Positions 1-12,530 are shown, counted from the stretch's first letter. The stretch is DNA of 64,000 bases from Trema orientale (GCA_002914845.1 JXTC01000190.1:144939-208938); one strand, 5' to 3'. Notes: generated by a model from the letters alone, not told the origin. Made by a program: numbers and translations.

Positions 1-149
1 GTTTTATTTTGTGTAAATTTGATCTAATTATGTATTAGTGTATAGTTGATTAGTTGTGTTAATCCTAGTGATAAGTTTTGATATTATTTTTGAGTTAAAC
101 AAGTATAGGCGTATCAATTTCGTGTCTGTAATTTATGTCACACATTTCA

Positions 150-410
150 GGTTAATCGTGTAATTAGGCGTGTTAATCTCATGTCAATGCTACACGACAC
201 GTTTATTAAATAGGTTAACGTGTCGTGTCGTGTGACCTGTTTAATAAACGTTTCGTGTTCGTGTTTATGTTTTTGACACGTTTATTAAATGTGTCGTGTT
301 CGTGTTTAGGTATAATCATGTCGTGTCAAAATCGTGTTGACCCGAACACGACACGTTTACACGAATACGACACGTCAAATATATTCGAGAAAGTGTCAAA
401 ATATCTATAA
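150..410. repeat. CGTGTCGTGT-rich dispersed element relic
   Basis: The stretch is packed with CGTGTCGTGT and its complement ACACGACACG, with TTTATTAAA blocks between them. This pattern is typical of the subterminal repeats of a common plant hAT-type non-autonomous element. The left end lies at or beyond the window edge and no target duplication is visible. The family assignment is from memory. Confidence 0.45.
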
Positions 411-419
411 TTTAGTCAA

Positions 420-1549
420 TTATAGTATTCTCATTACGTTTCTTGTGTTAAGTAAACATATGAATGGTGTTTTAATGGTTTTGATTCTCTTTCCCATAAA
501 TTTAAAGTAAACAACGTAATATAAATAATGTTTCCGATTCTCCTCCATTTTTCTCCCTTTTATTTCTCCTTTTATTTAATCCGATTACGATTACGGCGAA
601 GTAAACATGCCATTATAGTTCTTCTTCAAAATTTATTTTATTTATTAAAAGGACGCTTATATATATATATGAGTAAATTATTTTTTAAAACAAGAATTAA
701 TTTTCATTGCAAAAAAAAAAAAAAAAAACGATTTTGTATCAATTTAACTATTTGTTTAACTTTTCTAATAATAAGAGCATTTTGGTCCAAATAATGTTAA
801 TTCTATTTCATTCCATAATAAACTTCATTCAGGTACTGATTCCAACATATCAACCAAACAAATCAATCAATTTTTTTTTTCTATTTTATTCTTACTCTCA
901 TTCAATTCCTATAACCATTTCCACTCCTTTTCTATTTTTACTTAGCAACCAAATGCTACCTAACATGTCTTAGGAACATAAATGGAGAAAAACTAATAGA
1001 ACTTCAATACATAATTCAGATATAGTAGCAAAGGGTTTTTATTAAGTTAATGGATTGATAGATTTTTGTTTTTAATTATTTATTTATTAATATTATTATT
1101 TTTCACGAATAGAATCACCAAAGAGAAAGCAACATTACAGATGAAACTAGGGTAAAAATATTCCAATTAACTTGGCACCCAATTATCTCGCCTTATTTTT
1201 CCAAACCCCCCAAACAATAGATATTATTAAAAATCAAAGGAATTACAAAGAGTAGCTAAAGAAAAGATTGGAAACAGAGCAACCGGACCTTGCAAAACAA
1301 CAACCTATAAAGTTTAGGACCATCAACAATATTGTTAGATCCATTTTTTTAAAGTTCTACTAAATTTTAATTAATGCCCAATTAATTAAAAATGATGTCA
1401 TGTACTGAACGTACTACCCTCACAGAGACCCAAGAGAGAGCCTTTCATAAAGCTCCACTGCTTTGGTATTTTCTTCCAAAACAAAAAAGTGGAAAAAAAT
1501 TTTGTGGATGACTACGTCATATATTTAGTATACCTGGTGGTGACTAAGA
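420..1549. other. Intergenic, no gene seen
   Basis: AT-rich sequence with a poly-A run near 710 and many short homopolymers. Short open frames here are low-complexity and have no recognisable domain. Confidence 0.6.
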
Positions 1550-1968
1550 CTATGTTTGGTAAGAGGTTAAAGTGAGAAGAAAGAAATTGTTGAAGGATAA
1601 AGTAAAGGAAAAGTGAAAATTTGAGATTGTTTGGTAGGAAAGAAAATGGAAGGGAATGGAAACTGAGAGGGAAAAATAATGATGGGGCCCATGAAAAAAT
1701 TCTCCGCCAAAATGGGGAAAAAAAACAGAGAGAAAAGTTATTTACTAAATAAGTGGGATTGAATTTACTAAAATATCCCTATACACTAATTTTTGAATAA
1801 TAACAAAGAGGGTAAAATGGTCATTTTAATGTAAACTAGTTTTTTTTATTGTCTATATATATATAAAACAACTATAAAGGAAAGATAGTTTCATTTCCAA
1901 CCTATACATTTTCTTTTCTTCTTATTTTTTCCTTCTCTCCTAATTTTTTTTTTCCCTACCAAACATAG
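1550..1968. mobile_element. MITE, family A copy 1 (CTATGTTTGGTA termini)
   Basis: The element starts CTATGTTTGGTA and ends TACCAAACATAG, an inverted repeat of at least 12 bp. Purine-rich subterminal DNA on the left mirrors pyrimidine-rich DNA on the right, and a central GGGCCC lies near 1685. CTAAG occurs just outside both ends (1544-1548 and 1970-1974) and may be a target duplication remnant. A second copy lies at 12946-13370. There is no coding capacity, and hAT-type is likely but not proven. Confidence 0.75.
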
Positions 1969-1974
1969 CCTAAG

Positions 1975-4020
1975 TTATAAATGACAAACATCTCACCACC
2001 AGGTCATCTGGTGAGTGTTATGAGCTACATATTTATCTCTTATCACTTTATCCCTCCGATTATTATCTTTTATCACTTTTTATTTCTTGATATATTTCAT
2101 TACTTTCTATTTTTTTATTCTCTATCATCACTTTATATCCTCTTATTTATCTCTTTCTCCTTATTGTCTATTATTACTTTCTCTTTAATAACTTTCTATC
2201 CTCATTCTCTCTTTTCATGAGATTTGATCATGAATCATGATCTCTCTCCCATGCGTCCTCATTAATTCTTCATTTTTTCTTATGACTTTTATTATATTTA
2301 TTCTATCTCTAGACTTTCTTTCTTACTTTCTTTTTTTAGTCTACATTCCCACTCTCTCTAATTCATTCTCTCTCTTTAATCTCTCACTTGAATTTCTTTT
2401 TCCGCATTCTTTTTGAACTTTTTCTTTCTAGCTATTTATTAAAATATTTTTTCTCTAAAATTGTTTTAGAATGTTTTTATTTTCTCTCTCATTATTCTCT
2501 CTTAACTTTCTTTTTCTAAATATTATATTTATTTAAAAGCTATTTTTAGAAAATATTTGCCAAACACTTTTTTTTTAAAAAAATTAATTAAAAGAAATTT
2601 TGTTCAAATAAATAACAATCCAATACAAAGTTCAAATTACAAAGACACCTTAAATCGTTTTTTCAATCTTCATGCTTCCTTTTATTTTAGTAGCCCTAGC
2701 ATAAGAAAAATTTAGATAGGATCCTATAGGACTCTCCCTTTCAAATTTGGACATGAAATTTTCTTTCATCTAGATCATATAGTTACACTAAATAAAGAAC
2801 AAAAAAGAAAGGTTTTCACTAAAACCTTCAAAAGATCTACTCTTTACTAATTAGTTAAACTATTGATTCTTACTGACGAGTAGCTAGGAAGGAAAAAGTT
2901 GTATACGGTGTAAAGAGATTAACTAAATCTCTATTAGAGATACCTTTTTAGCTCCTTCAAAATGTCGTCCACTACCACTTGGGTTTGCTTATCTAATGGA
3001 TGTGAAAATGAATCTTCCGCAAATTAACATCTATTTTCAACTAAATAAGTACTCTTGTAGATTTGGATCATATTTGAACTATCAAAACTAGAAGAAAATA
3101 ATAAAAATATATAAATAAAAAAACAAAGAAAAATAAATATAACATATACAGATTTAGAATTAAGTGGGAGAAAACCTCAATAGATCTAGATCTACGAGGA
3201 TAAATACTTTCACACGTATAGAAAGATTATTTAAACAAAAAAAACAAAAAGGAAAAAAAATCCTGCCAGCAATTGGGTAGAAATCAAGAGATATAAAACC
3301 CACAAATGGAATAAGAAGAGAAAGTCAAGCGCTATTAGAATTTTTGACAATTTTAAAATATTTTATAACACTTTCTTCTTCTTGAAAATTTCTTCTTGAA
3401 AATAACAAAAAAAGACAGCTTTTGTTCCCATATCTGAAAACACAACTTCGGAAAAAAAAAAGAAAAAAAATGCCAAGCAGCCATGTAATATATTTTTTTT
3501 TTTGGATATATTTAACCAAACCTCTAATGACTAAAAGTCACTTTTTTTTTAGGGGAATAAAAGTCACTTTTAAGGAAAGTTTTGTTTACCAATTACGAGC
3601 CATATATGTAGTACAAATTCTTTTATAGTCACGAGGGTGATTAATGGCTAAAATCAATGCTACTACATATTCTTTTATTTTTTGGCTGGATAACTACTAC
3701 TACTTATTCTTTTAAGGTAATATCCCTATGTTGATTCTTTTGGTCATCAAGTAAATTTGGCAAGATGGGACCCGAAGAATTTTTAATCGTTCTAACATGT
3801 TTATTTGAATACTTTCCTTTCTTAATTATTGTTAATTAATATGCACATGCTTTGCCCAAAAGTCATAGGTGGAATATTATATTCAACGTTGCGATGGAAT
3901 TGATGGAGAGTGAAGCGGACTAAAAAGGTGATTGGTGGTTGGTATGTGGCGGATATCTATTTTGGAGACCAATTAGTGGCATGAATCTCATTCTATAATT
4001 CTCTTTCCATATTTTTTTTC
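1975..4020. other. Intergenic, no gene seen
   Basis: Pyrimidine-rich low-complexity DNA covers 2000-2560 (CTTT/TCTC runs), followed by ordinary AT-rich spacer. Open frames here reflect base composition only. The last few hundred bases are probably the upstream region of the MIR160 transcript. Confidence 0.55.
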
Positions 4021-4037
4021 CCCCTAAGAAAATCTCT

Positions 4038-4044
4038 TATAAAT
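4038..4044 (+). promoter_or_regulatory. Possible TATA box for the MIR160 primary transcript
   Basis: TATAAAT lies in the context CTCTTATAAATGCAG, about 275 bases before the mature miR160 sequence. This spacing suits a Pol II start around 4070. It rests on position and consensus only, and other TATA-like sites exist in this AT-rich DNA. Confidence 0.3.
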
Positions 4045-4295
4045 GCAGATCTTTCATTTTTTGTTTCTAAAACGAAAGTGCTTTATAGTTTATGGAGTGT
4101 CCTTACATGCCAAAAAAAGAATAATCCCATCTATATTTGGCTCTTCCTTCTTTTCATTAAACCAAAAACAAAAGAGTTTTCTTCTTCTTCTGAATCATAT
4201 ACATTTTCCGGAGTTGATTGGAGTTTTTGGGAAAAGAAGATGGTTAAATAACAAGTTGTTTCGTGGACTTTGAATAAGTAAAAGAGGTGAGATTA

Positions 4296-4420
4296 TTATA
4301 TATATATATATGTTATGCCTGGCTCCCTGTATGCCACAAGCATCAATCCAGTCTGCTTATTGGGTTGTTTTTTGCTGGTTGCGTGCGAGGAGCCAAGCAT
4401 GCATACCTCCCTTTCTCTTT
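4296..4420 (+). ncRNA. MIR160: MIR160 precursor hairpin
   Basis: The 21 bases at 4316-4336 match mature plant miR160 (begins TGCCTGGCTCCC, ends GTATGCCA). The 21 bases at 4381-4401 (begins GCGTGCGAGG, ends CCAAGCATG) match the star strand and pair with it through Watson-Crick and G:U pairs with the usual two-base 3' offset. Pairing continues outward (TATGTTA against GCATAC), and a loop of about 44 bases (4337-4380) separates the arms. The miR160 family represses AUXIN RESPONSE FACTOR 10/16/17 transcripts, so the locus belongs to auxin-response control in roots, leaves and flowers. The open frame running through it is incidental. The primary transcript limits are not known. Confidence 0.95.
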
Positions 4421-5147
4421 CCCTAGCGCTCTCTCTCTCTCTCTAGATCTCTCTCACATATATATACGTATATATATAAATATATATCCTATTGCATGCA
4501 TGAATTACTCTTCCTTTCACAGTTTTCGTTGGATTTGTTTTATCTGTACGAAGAGAGAGACGAATGCATAATATTCAGCGATCAATTTTCTCATTGTTCT
4601 CATTAGTAATTTTCATTATTCATCATCCTACTGATATATGTGTGTGTGTATGTATATACACACGCGAGTGTGTCGTGTGTTGTGTGTTAGCTAATTCTGA
4701 TTTGACGGAAAGTTTATGTATACTGCAGGAAATGCATATCTGTTGCATATGTATGTGTGAATATATGCATATATTAGTAGTGTGTATGTATATGTGCGTA
4801 TACGGCTTATTTGGACTAATTCAAACTATGAATGATAACACGTGCATGTCTATATAAGTGTGTTTGTATGAAAGCATGCGACTTTTTGGTCTCATTGATC
4901 AGAACCTGTAGGATAGTCGTAGATTAATTTAATATTATTTTTTTTGGTATTTATTAATCTCAGCTGGTTGAATATTCTTTCAAGTAGGAGTAGTTCCCAC
5001 GTACTCATTTTAATATACTATACATTCGATCTTACAAACACACATTTTAAACTAACAGAAAATGAACACAGGATCTGTTGAATAATAACTCAGATTAATA
5101 ATTAGTTTTTTATTCTAGCTAATCGATCATATATTATCGTAGGGTTT
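4421..5147. other. Intergenic, MIR160 transcript tail and spacer
   Basis: Contains CT-rich (4431-4450), TA-rich (4460-4490) and GT-rich (4638-4690) microsatellites. It probably includes the 3' part of the primary MIR160 transcript. No gene is seen. Confidence 0.45.
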
Positions 5148-6660
5148 TGCTATAAGTTGATTTCTTACTTTACGAATTTAAATTGGGTAAGTTGGGTTTC
5201 AATAGATTTTGGTAACTATTTAATTTATGCTAAAGGCAACAAGATGAGATAAATTAAAAAACTGAATCAAGGAATATGATCACTCTATGAGTATGTGGCT
5301 TAGGCCTTTTATCCGATGAGAGTTGAGAGTAGGTATGAGGAGATGTGGGAGAAAGAGAGAGTACTTTGAGATCGAGATAGGTAAAAGGAGACGCATGGAG
5401 ATCGCTAGGTGGGTTCTAGTTTATGTGTTGCAAGTCTTTCTTTATGTAGTTGAATATAAGGCTCTGGGGAGTTAAAAATAAGCAGAGATCTGGCCACATT
5501 CCATAGATGTAACCACATACAATATTATGTTCTCTGTGTGTGTGTGTGTGTGATATCTGTGATGTTTGTGCTTGTTCTTGATGTGTGCTTCTATTCGTGA
5601 TTTTTTTAACAGTAAGTGTATACAGAATTAAAATTTTTCCAACAAATGGTATTAGAGATTAATGATAAATATTCTGGGAAAGACCATGGGGAAGATTCTT
5701 GGGAAATTATCTTTAGAATTATACTAAAGCCGCAAGGGATAATATCCTGGAAAAGATCGATCATAGAGATATGGAGGCTTGATTTGTATTGAAGATAGGG
5801 ATGTGTGAGTGGATTCTCGAGTGGTATTTCATGAAGACACGTGGTAACCGGTGGTTACAATGTAATTAAAACGGAGGTTATTGTATGGTAACATATGTTG
5901 AGTATTAAACGTGCCTAATTCTTTACTACCGACGGCAATAAAGCAGAAAGCAAATTAAGCAAAGCAAACACATATAAAAATCTCGTATTTACATGGTAAT
6001 TCAATGAAAACTTTCGTGGCTACATGGTATTGTGATCACGTAAAGTGAATAATAACAAAATTATAAGAAAACACATAAGAGATTACTGTAACTGCACGTA
6101 GAGCTGGAGGAGTAGATCAATGAATCTTCCAATAGATTGTGCAAGATGATGTGGAAGAGAATTTGAGTTAAGAGAGTCGTAGTGACTTAAAGTAGTTTCC
6201 TACTTTTGCTAGGTAAATACTTGTATAATCTTGTTATAAGTTGACAATTCGTACTTTTTATGAATCTAGATGTGGGCAAGTTCCTAAAGAGTTTGTACAG
6301 GTCGGGGTAATTATCATCAATTTGTGTTAAAAGCGAATTTTATTAATAAGGGAATATGAGTTTTTAAATATGTGGCTTTGTGCCTACGATATTAAATTTG
6401 ATGAGAGTTGAAAGGAGGTGAGGAGAGAGATGCGAGATTAGGAGAGTGAAAAGTGACCCGGGAATCGCTAAGATTATTGCGTTTTTGGATTCTAGTTTGT
6501 ATATTGTAAATCTGTATACATAGTGGAAGCAATTTTGTCAAATCACGTAAGATATTATGTTCCTCTTGTGTGTGTAAATGTGAGAGAATTTTTATGCCTA
6601 TTCTTGTTGTGCAGTTCTATGTATGATTTCTTACAAGTGTATACAGTGGGAATTTTTCCA
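5148..6660. mobile_element. Non-autonomous LTR retroelement relic
   Basis: Two diverged direct repeats, about 5148-5644 and 6232-6660, share blocks in the same order: TATAAGTTG near the start, GAGTTGA, ATCGCTA, TTCTAGTTT, ATATTATGTTC plus TGTGTG, GTATACAG, and AATTTTTCC at the end. Directly after the first repeat comes AATGGTATTAGAG, close to the tRNA-Met primer-binding consensus TGGTATCAGAG. The internal region of about 590 bp has no recognisable gag or pol, so this is a non-autonomous (LARD/TRIM-like) or internally deleted element. Exact ends and target duplication are unclear. The strong divergence of the repeats implies an old insertion. Confidence 0.55.
5535..5552. repeat. (GT)n microsatellite
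   Basis: About nine GT dinucleotides inside the first long repeat of the LTR relic. The matching place in the second repeat is also GT-rich but shorter. Confidence 0.8.
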
Positions 6661-9421
6661 AATGGCATATTCCGAGGTTTTTATCATTATTGAACGTGTT
6701 GTCTTTTAATTTATTTTGTGTCGTAAGATTTAAAATTTCTATAGATTTTTTTTGAGCATTATCAATTTAATTTGATCATTGTTTAGAGCCCATTACTAAT
6801 TAAGAAACAAACTATAAATCATTTACAAAATTATTTTTTTCAAATGAAACTCTCGGATTTCCAAATTTGTCCCCGCATCCCAAGCACCCAATAAAAGCTC
6901 GACCATGATTTGAGTTCAAAAAAATCAGACGCAGGTACGATTAGATCAAACACAAGGATGAATATATATATATATAAAGAGATATATATACACAAATACA
7001 TAGATACGTACATATATATATATATACTTAGAGATGCATATAAACATTTATATATTTATTGATATATACATAAATGATCAAACGTGATATGGTGAAATAA
7101 TTGGCTCTGTGGTACTATCGAGTGGCGGAGTACATATGGTAGATATATTACATGGTGAATGTTAAAAAGATACATATCAAGTTGATTGATGCAGTACAGC
7201 TTGCTATATTCGCCAATGGATAAAAAGGAGTTGGTGAAAGCAACGAATTTTTTATCCAAAGGAATCCGTTAATGTTCCATCAGGGCCACATGACAATACT
7301 GCCTCATATAGTCATATCTATTCGATTCTCTCAAATACTATTATTGTACTTTAAGCGAAGAAAAATATTATTGTACTAATTAGGCGACAGCCCAAAGCAT
7401 CTATGATTTGGTTATGTGGATAGTTTATTATCAATTTCAATTGAATCAGCTTCTTAAAGCTGTATAATCAAAGTACGTGTCAACAGATTAAAGTGGGATA
7501 TTTTTATTTGTTTTTTCTATCAATTGGGAAGAAATTTGCTACTCACATCAAAAAGCTAACTGAAAACAGCCATGAAATTCAGAGGTATTAACGTTCATAA
7601 GTTATAATCTATAAAATTGGACTAATATAATTTAAAGTCTTAGTATAAATTTGGTTAAGATATAAGATTATTTTAGCTCATTTTTAATATACACACAATT
7701 TGTTTTTAATATATATAAAAAAAAATTCCAAAATCCAATCCAATCGGGTATATGCCACCCACTGGACTACTTCTACACCGCCCCTGAATGATAACATACT
7801 TTTGATATCAACAACCAAGCTATAATTAAGGTGAAATTTGACATCATAAAAGCTCTTATCTTGGTTTTTTTAAAGCTGTTAAAGTCTTGGGTGTTATGTG
7901 TCGCCTGTGCTTTTTGTAATATTTTCTTCGCTATTATGTACAATATTTTTTTCATAAAAGTGGCGTTGAGCTTCGCTGATTGCTAGTCACGTTGACGTTG
8001 ACTCTCTCACAATTTTATGAAAAAGAAAATCAGTAACACCATATTTTTACTAGTATAAAAACTTTTTGGTCCCATATGGAATGATACGAATGAGTGAAAG
8101 AAAAGACCTAAATCTTATTATTATTATTATTATTTGTTTTTGGTTTATGAGAACTTAGTTAAATTACTGATTTATTCTTTAAGTGAACCTCATAAACCAA
8201 CCACATAATTCAATTTCGTCCATTTCCGAAAATGAACTACCGAGGGAGCGATTGTGGAAGAAGAAATTAATGTACTCAATGAGCGTGAATACCATTTTAG
8301 AAGTTCACAAGCACATTTACTCTTATTTGGTGGGGAATGAAATTTTTCTACGCACATATATATCATAATTAGTTAATTACATGACTAATACTGATTTATA
8401 ACATGCTTTCTTTATTTTATTTTTCTCAGAATATTTAACATTCTTCCTAAGATTGATATTCCGACAATAAAAAGAGCGTTTAAAAAATTAGAAACAAACT
8501 TATAATTTTGTAAAATGCTTGATTACTTTAAAGGAATTCTAGTTACTCCTACCTTATATATAAACAGTTGTCACATCAATTTCTTCTGTTTAAGCATACA
8601 TAACCATTAATATAAAAAATTCTTGGAAATAAGTAATTCCAAAAACAATTATTCTACGTAGCATAAAAAATACATGACAAGGCGTGTGTTTGTCCTAAAT
8701 ATACTTTTGTAAACTTATGACAACGACAGACTTATTGGTTGCCAGTACTGGCCATCAATTCTTTTGACAATTGTTTGGTCCATAAATGCATGCAGTCAAC
8801 TATAGTTTTTTTCTTTACACAAATTCATTGTTTTCTTTTCTTTATTTTGGGTCAATTTAGTAGTTCCGTGATCTCCGCGACTTTCTTCAGGTTTCTATTT
8901 CCTGTATAATCATTGATTTTCGTCACGTTAACAGTGTGTAGAAAGGTGACGTTACACTTTGTCCCCTTTCAAATTCGAGTGCATGAGTTGAATTGGGAGG
9001 TTGTTGCCATGTGGGAGGAGATTTGATGGTTTGAATGCTCTTATATATTCATCAGCTTTAAAGTATCATCTTAATGCGCCTATTCGGCATAATTTTTTTT
9101 ACAGCCAAAAAGTTACTTTAAGAGTGGTAGGATAAATTCCCATAAGATTTTGTTTTTTATTTAAATGCTTTTTAATACAAAAATTCTCTTAATTTTGAAC
9201 AATTTAGTAAAATTAACCCTAAACTCAATTATTTGGAACAAAACTCTCTAAATACCCTAATATTAGTTTTGTTAAAAAAGAAATGTAATTCCATTAGCTT
9301 TTTTATAGTTAAGTCCACGTTCTTTTATTTATAGCGTTTAAGTCTTCATTCTTATATTTTTGTTTCACGTTAATTCCTTTTAATTTTTTATATTCAAAAC
9401 TGCCATTAATTAATATTTACC
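6661..9421. other. Intergenic, no gene seen
   Basis: AT-rich spacer with a TA-rich microsatellite around 6961-7026 and an ATT run near 8118. Short open frames have no recognisable similarity, and no RNA gene is seen. Confidence 0.55.
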
Positions 9422-9829
9422 CAAAACTTGCTCATCTCAGGAGTAAAATTAGAAACAAATAGAAATTATTATTTTTTTTAAAAAAAAATTAGGCTATATC
9501 GTTTTCGTTTAAGACGAAAGTAAAAAATTAGAAAATTTCATATAGTTCCAATACGGATTTACTTTAGTCCAAGTATTCATATATCTAGAAGAGAGGTATA
9601 TGAATACTTGGACCAAAGTAGATCTATATTGGAACCATGTTAAATATTGACAATATATGTCCCATAAAATTAGAACAACAAAATATAAAATTAGCAATAT
9701 ATTCATATAACTTTCTTACCTCTGTCTTAAAAGAAAATGATAACCCAATTCTTTTTTTTTTAAATTATAATCTTCTTTTATTTCTAATTTTACCTTTATT
9801 GGGATGATCATGTTCTAGGCAAGTATTAA
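9422..9829. mobile_element. Foldback element with internal hairpin
   Basis: The outer parts are imperfect inverted repeats: ACTTGC followed by GTAAAATTAGAAA on the left, and TTTCTAATTTTAC followed by GCAAGT on the right. The centre is a much cleaner hairpin with arms 9545-9583 and 9597-9636 around a 13-base loop, closing GTTCCAATA against TATTGGAACC and CCAAGTATTCATATA against TATATGAATACTTGG. No coding capacity. It looks like a MITE or foldback transposon, and transcripts would form a long double-stranded stem. Confidence 0.6.
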
Positions 9830-11069
9830 TTAACAGCAGTATTGGACAGAAAAGATTGAAAGAGATTTAACATGAAATAAAATATAAAAACGATGACTTA
9901 AAAGTCACAAATAAAAATATGGTGACTAAATTGTAAAAAAAAACAAAAACAAAAAAACATTTCTTTTCTAAAAAAAACTAATTATATTAGGGGACTTCGG
10001 GGGATTTTACTCTAGAAAATTAAATTCAGGATTAATTTTAGTAATTTGTTTTGAGTTTAAGGAAGCATGAAACATTAATTTTTTTTAGGAAAATCTTTTT
10101 ATAATTTTACTTCTCCAAATAAAAGTTATCTCAAAAGGGGACCTTATGTGTCACGGTGAAGAGGTGGTTTTAGACATAATCTGGTGTACAACTAAATATA
10201 CGTGTCTCCAAAGAGAATGGTCCAAGTTCGATGCTCCTACTCAAACTAAAAAAAAAAAAAAGAAAGGATTGCTCCCTTTTCTTTGGTATGAAATGTTTTT
10301 GCTTTATATCTATAAAAATGTCTTGTGTTTTGCTAATTTTGGACAAAACGCCAACCTTTTCAGATTTATGAAAGAACCTTTGGAATTTTTATTTTATTTT
10401 TTTGTTTAGGGAAAAACCACATATATACATTCAACTGCAATGCCAATCAAATCTCTATCTCTCGATATGTGAAATGTGACAATTTTGGGCAAATAACAAA
10501 TTTGTCCTTTTTAAAAATACATAAGAGCTTTTATCAACTTTTGACCATCTTTTAAGTTGGTAAAGAATTATGTCAATCTTTGGCATTGTCTCTCAATAAA
10601 AACGAGAACAATCTCAGTAAATAGCATTATTGGAAACTCTATTATGTGTAACGTATCGCAGATTTCCAAAGTGAGCATCTGGATCGTCCATTGGTAAGCT
10701 ATAAAATTACATTAATGTCTGAATCATCTGAATAATCGTTGTCTTGATTGCGAAGTCATTGCTAGCTTTAATTGAAAGGCGTCTTATTCCAAAGATTATG
10801 CCAAGTACTGTCGGGATTGCAAAATCTCTAACAACTTACTTGTTGTTTTGATTATTTTCCATCTCATGTTCATTTCTTTTCTTGGCTTTTCAGCTCTTTT
10901 CAAATTCTCCTAAAGTACGCTCGATTTTAAGATCAAATGGTAGTAATTGAAAACTTTTAAACCGTAGTATATGCATAATTGCTGAAATAAAATAAAGAAA
11001 AAAAAATAGATTAAGACTAAGATTATTTGGTATCAATACTAGTAAAAGAAAATTAAATAAAAATAATCC
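9830..11069. other. Intergenic, no gene seen
   Basis: AT-rich spacer with a poly-A run at 10248-10261. No recognisable coding, RNA or repeat structure beyond homopolymers. Confidence 0.5.
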
Positions 11070-11990
11070 TCAACAGTGGCGCTAAAAATTTATTTTGTAG
11101 TTTGTAAGTGCATACAATCGTGACAAATAATATAGAGTAAGGGTAAGTATTATCCCATAAAGGCTATTGGTTTACTAACTACTAAAATTATGCTAACTCC
11201 AATTTAATTTATTTGAAATAACTGACTAGAAATGGACTAAATTAAAATTGAACACAACTAAAATAACGAAAACAAAAACTCAAACGAGGTTTAATCAATC
11301 AAAGCAAACTTCTAAGGTTTCTAATTTTACCTTAACTAATCCACTCTAAATCATCTATCTTATTATTCTAAAATTATTCTCCTAGTTGATAGTCGATATT
11401 CCGTATTTTTTTCACTAGCCTCTCTCAATGTCTAACAAAAATATCCTTATCAACTCACTACATTCCAATATGAATCAAAGTAATCAAGAATTCATAAAAT
11501 TTTTGGAAACTCATATAGCGACTACACAAACTGTATAAATATATTCTTATTTTACATGCAATTTATGGCTTTCATCCCAACAAATTAGGCACATAAATCT
11601 CATTTTCAAATTTTATTATGATTAACAATCCATCTAATTAATGGCCAGTTAAATAAAAGTACTAAGAATATAGATGAAAATTCAATTAGGAAAAATAATT
11701 CATTAACTAAATTTAAAAAAAAATAATAATTCAAAGCATCATAACTAGGCTACATTGTAGCCTTAAAAAATAAAATTTAGTTCATAACTAGAATAACAAA
11801 AATAAAAATTTGCCACATAATGAGAAACAACAATGAAAACTAAACAAACGAGAGTTCAGTGAAATTGGGAATGATTGCAAGTTTCCTCTTCCTATTTGGC
11901 TTCTAATAGCTCTCTAATTTTTATTACATCGTTGCAACTTTCTTCTTGTTATCTCCCGAATTCCCTCAGTTGTGGCTCTCTAACGCTTGT
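11070..11990 (-). mobile_element. LTR fragment of a Tat/Athila-like Ty3/gypsy element
   Basis: Read on the minus strand, 11092-11072 gives AGCGCCACTGTTGAGGA, close to the primer-binding site of Tat/Athila retrotransposons (GGCGCCGTTGCCGGGGA). The DNA before it (TGCACTTACAAAC and a CTTGTAC-like lead) resembles the end of such LTRs. AT-rich, non-coding sequence to about 11990 would be LTR. The far end is not defined, so the extent is a guess. Confidence 0.35.
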
Positions 11991-12049
11991 GGTCAGAGCA
12001 GAAGCTTCCAAAAAAATCTAGGAAGTGGATCAGGATGACGACTTGGGTA

Positions 12050-12530
12050 TCGATGCCATCAACGTCTTCAAGTCTGCAGGCTAGAATTAATTAAATTCAA
12101 GAACACTAGATTTGCAGAGACCATCTTGGATATTAGATTTAAAAACGGTGTGTTGGAAATTCCACCGCCACACATTCACGAGAGGACGGAATGTATGTTT
12201 CGGAACCTGATCTGCTATGAGCAGTACTGTCTCCCAAATTGTGAAGACATAATCACTTCTTTCTCAATACTGATGGACAATAACCTCATTAACACTGCCC
12301 AAGAAATGGAAATACTCTGCAAGAGTAAGGTCATTGGTAACCGGTTAGACAACAAGGATCCCTATCATCTTGATCTTACCCGGAGATTGAACAAATATTG
12401 TAGGCACTTTTGGCCGAGACATCGAACAACACTTGCGCGTGACTATTTCAAAAGCCCATGAACACTTATTTCGACCCTTATTCTACTGATTTTTGCCTTC
12501 TTACAGACTTTGTTCACTATCATTAAATAG
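12050..12530 (+). pseudogene. DUF247 (UPF0481) protein fragment
   Basis: This is the C-terminal part of a plant DUF247 membrane protein, a large family of unknown biochemical role. Signature segments in order are PSTSSSLQA (about 12050), then, after a short disrupted stretch, IKFKNTRFAETILDIRF, GVLEIPP, TECMFRNLICYEQY, ILMDNLINTAQ-like sequence and RDYFKSP. A TGA at 12459-12461 sits where the family normally has Trp (SPW). After it, in the same frame, follows the hydrophobic C-terminal anchor TLISTLILLIFAFLQTLF and a final TAG at 12528-12530. A TAG/TAA-containing stretch at 12070-12085 breaks the 5' side. The N-terminal half of a normal DUF247 protein (usually over 400 residues) is absent. 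It is a dead fragment, and the Trp-to-stop change fits a G-to-A transition. Confidence 0.8.

Noticed and set aside
4287-4857. Two open frames over and after the MIR160 hairpin
   Set aside because: They follow microRNA hairpin and microsatellite sequence and have no protein similarity.
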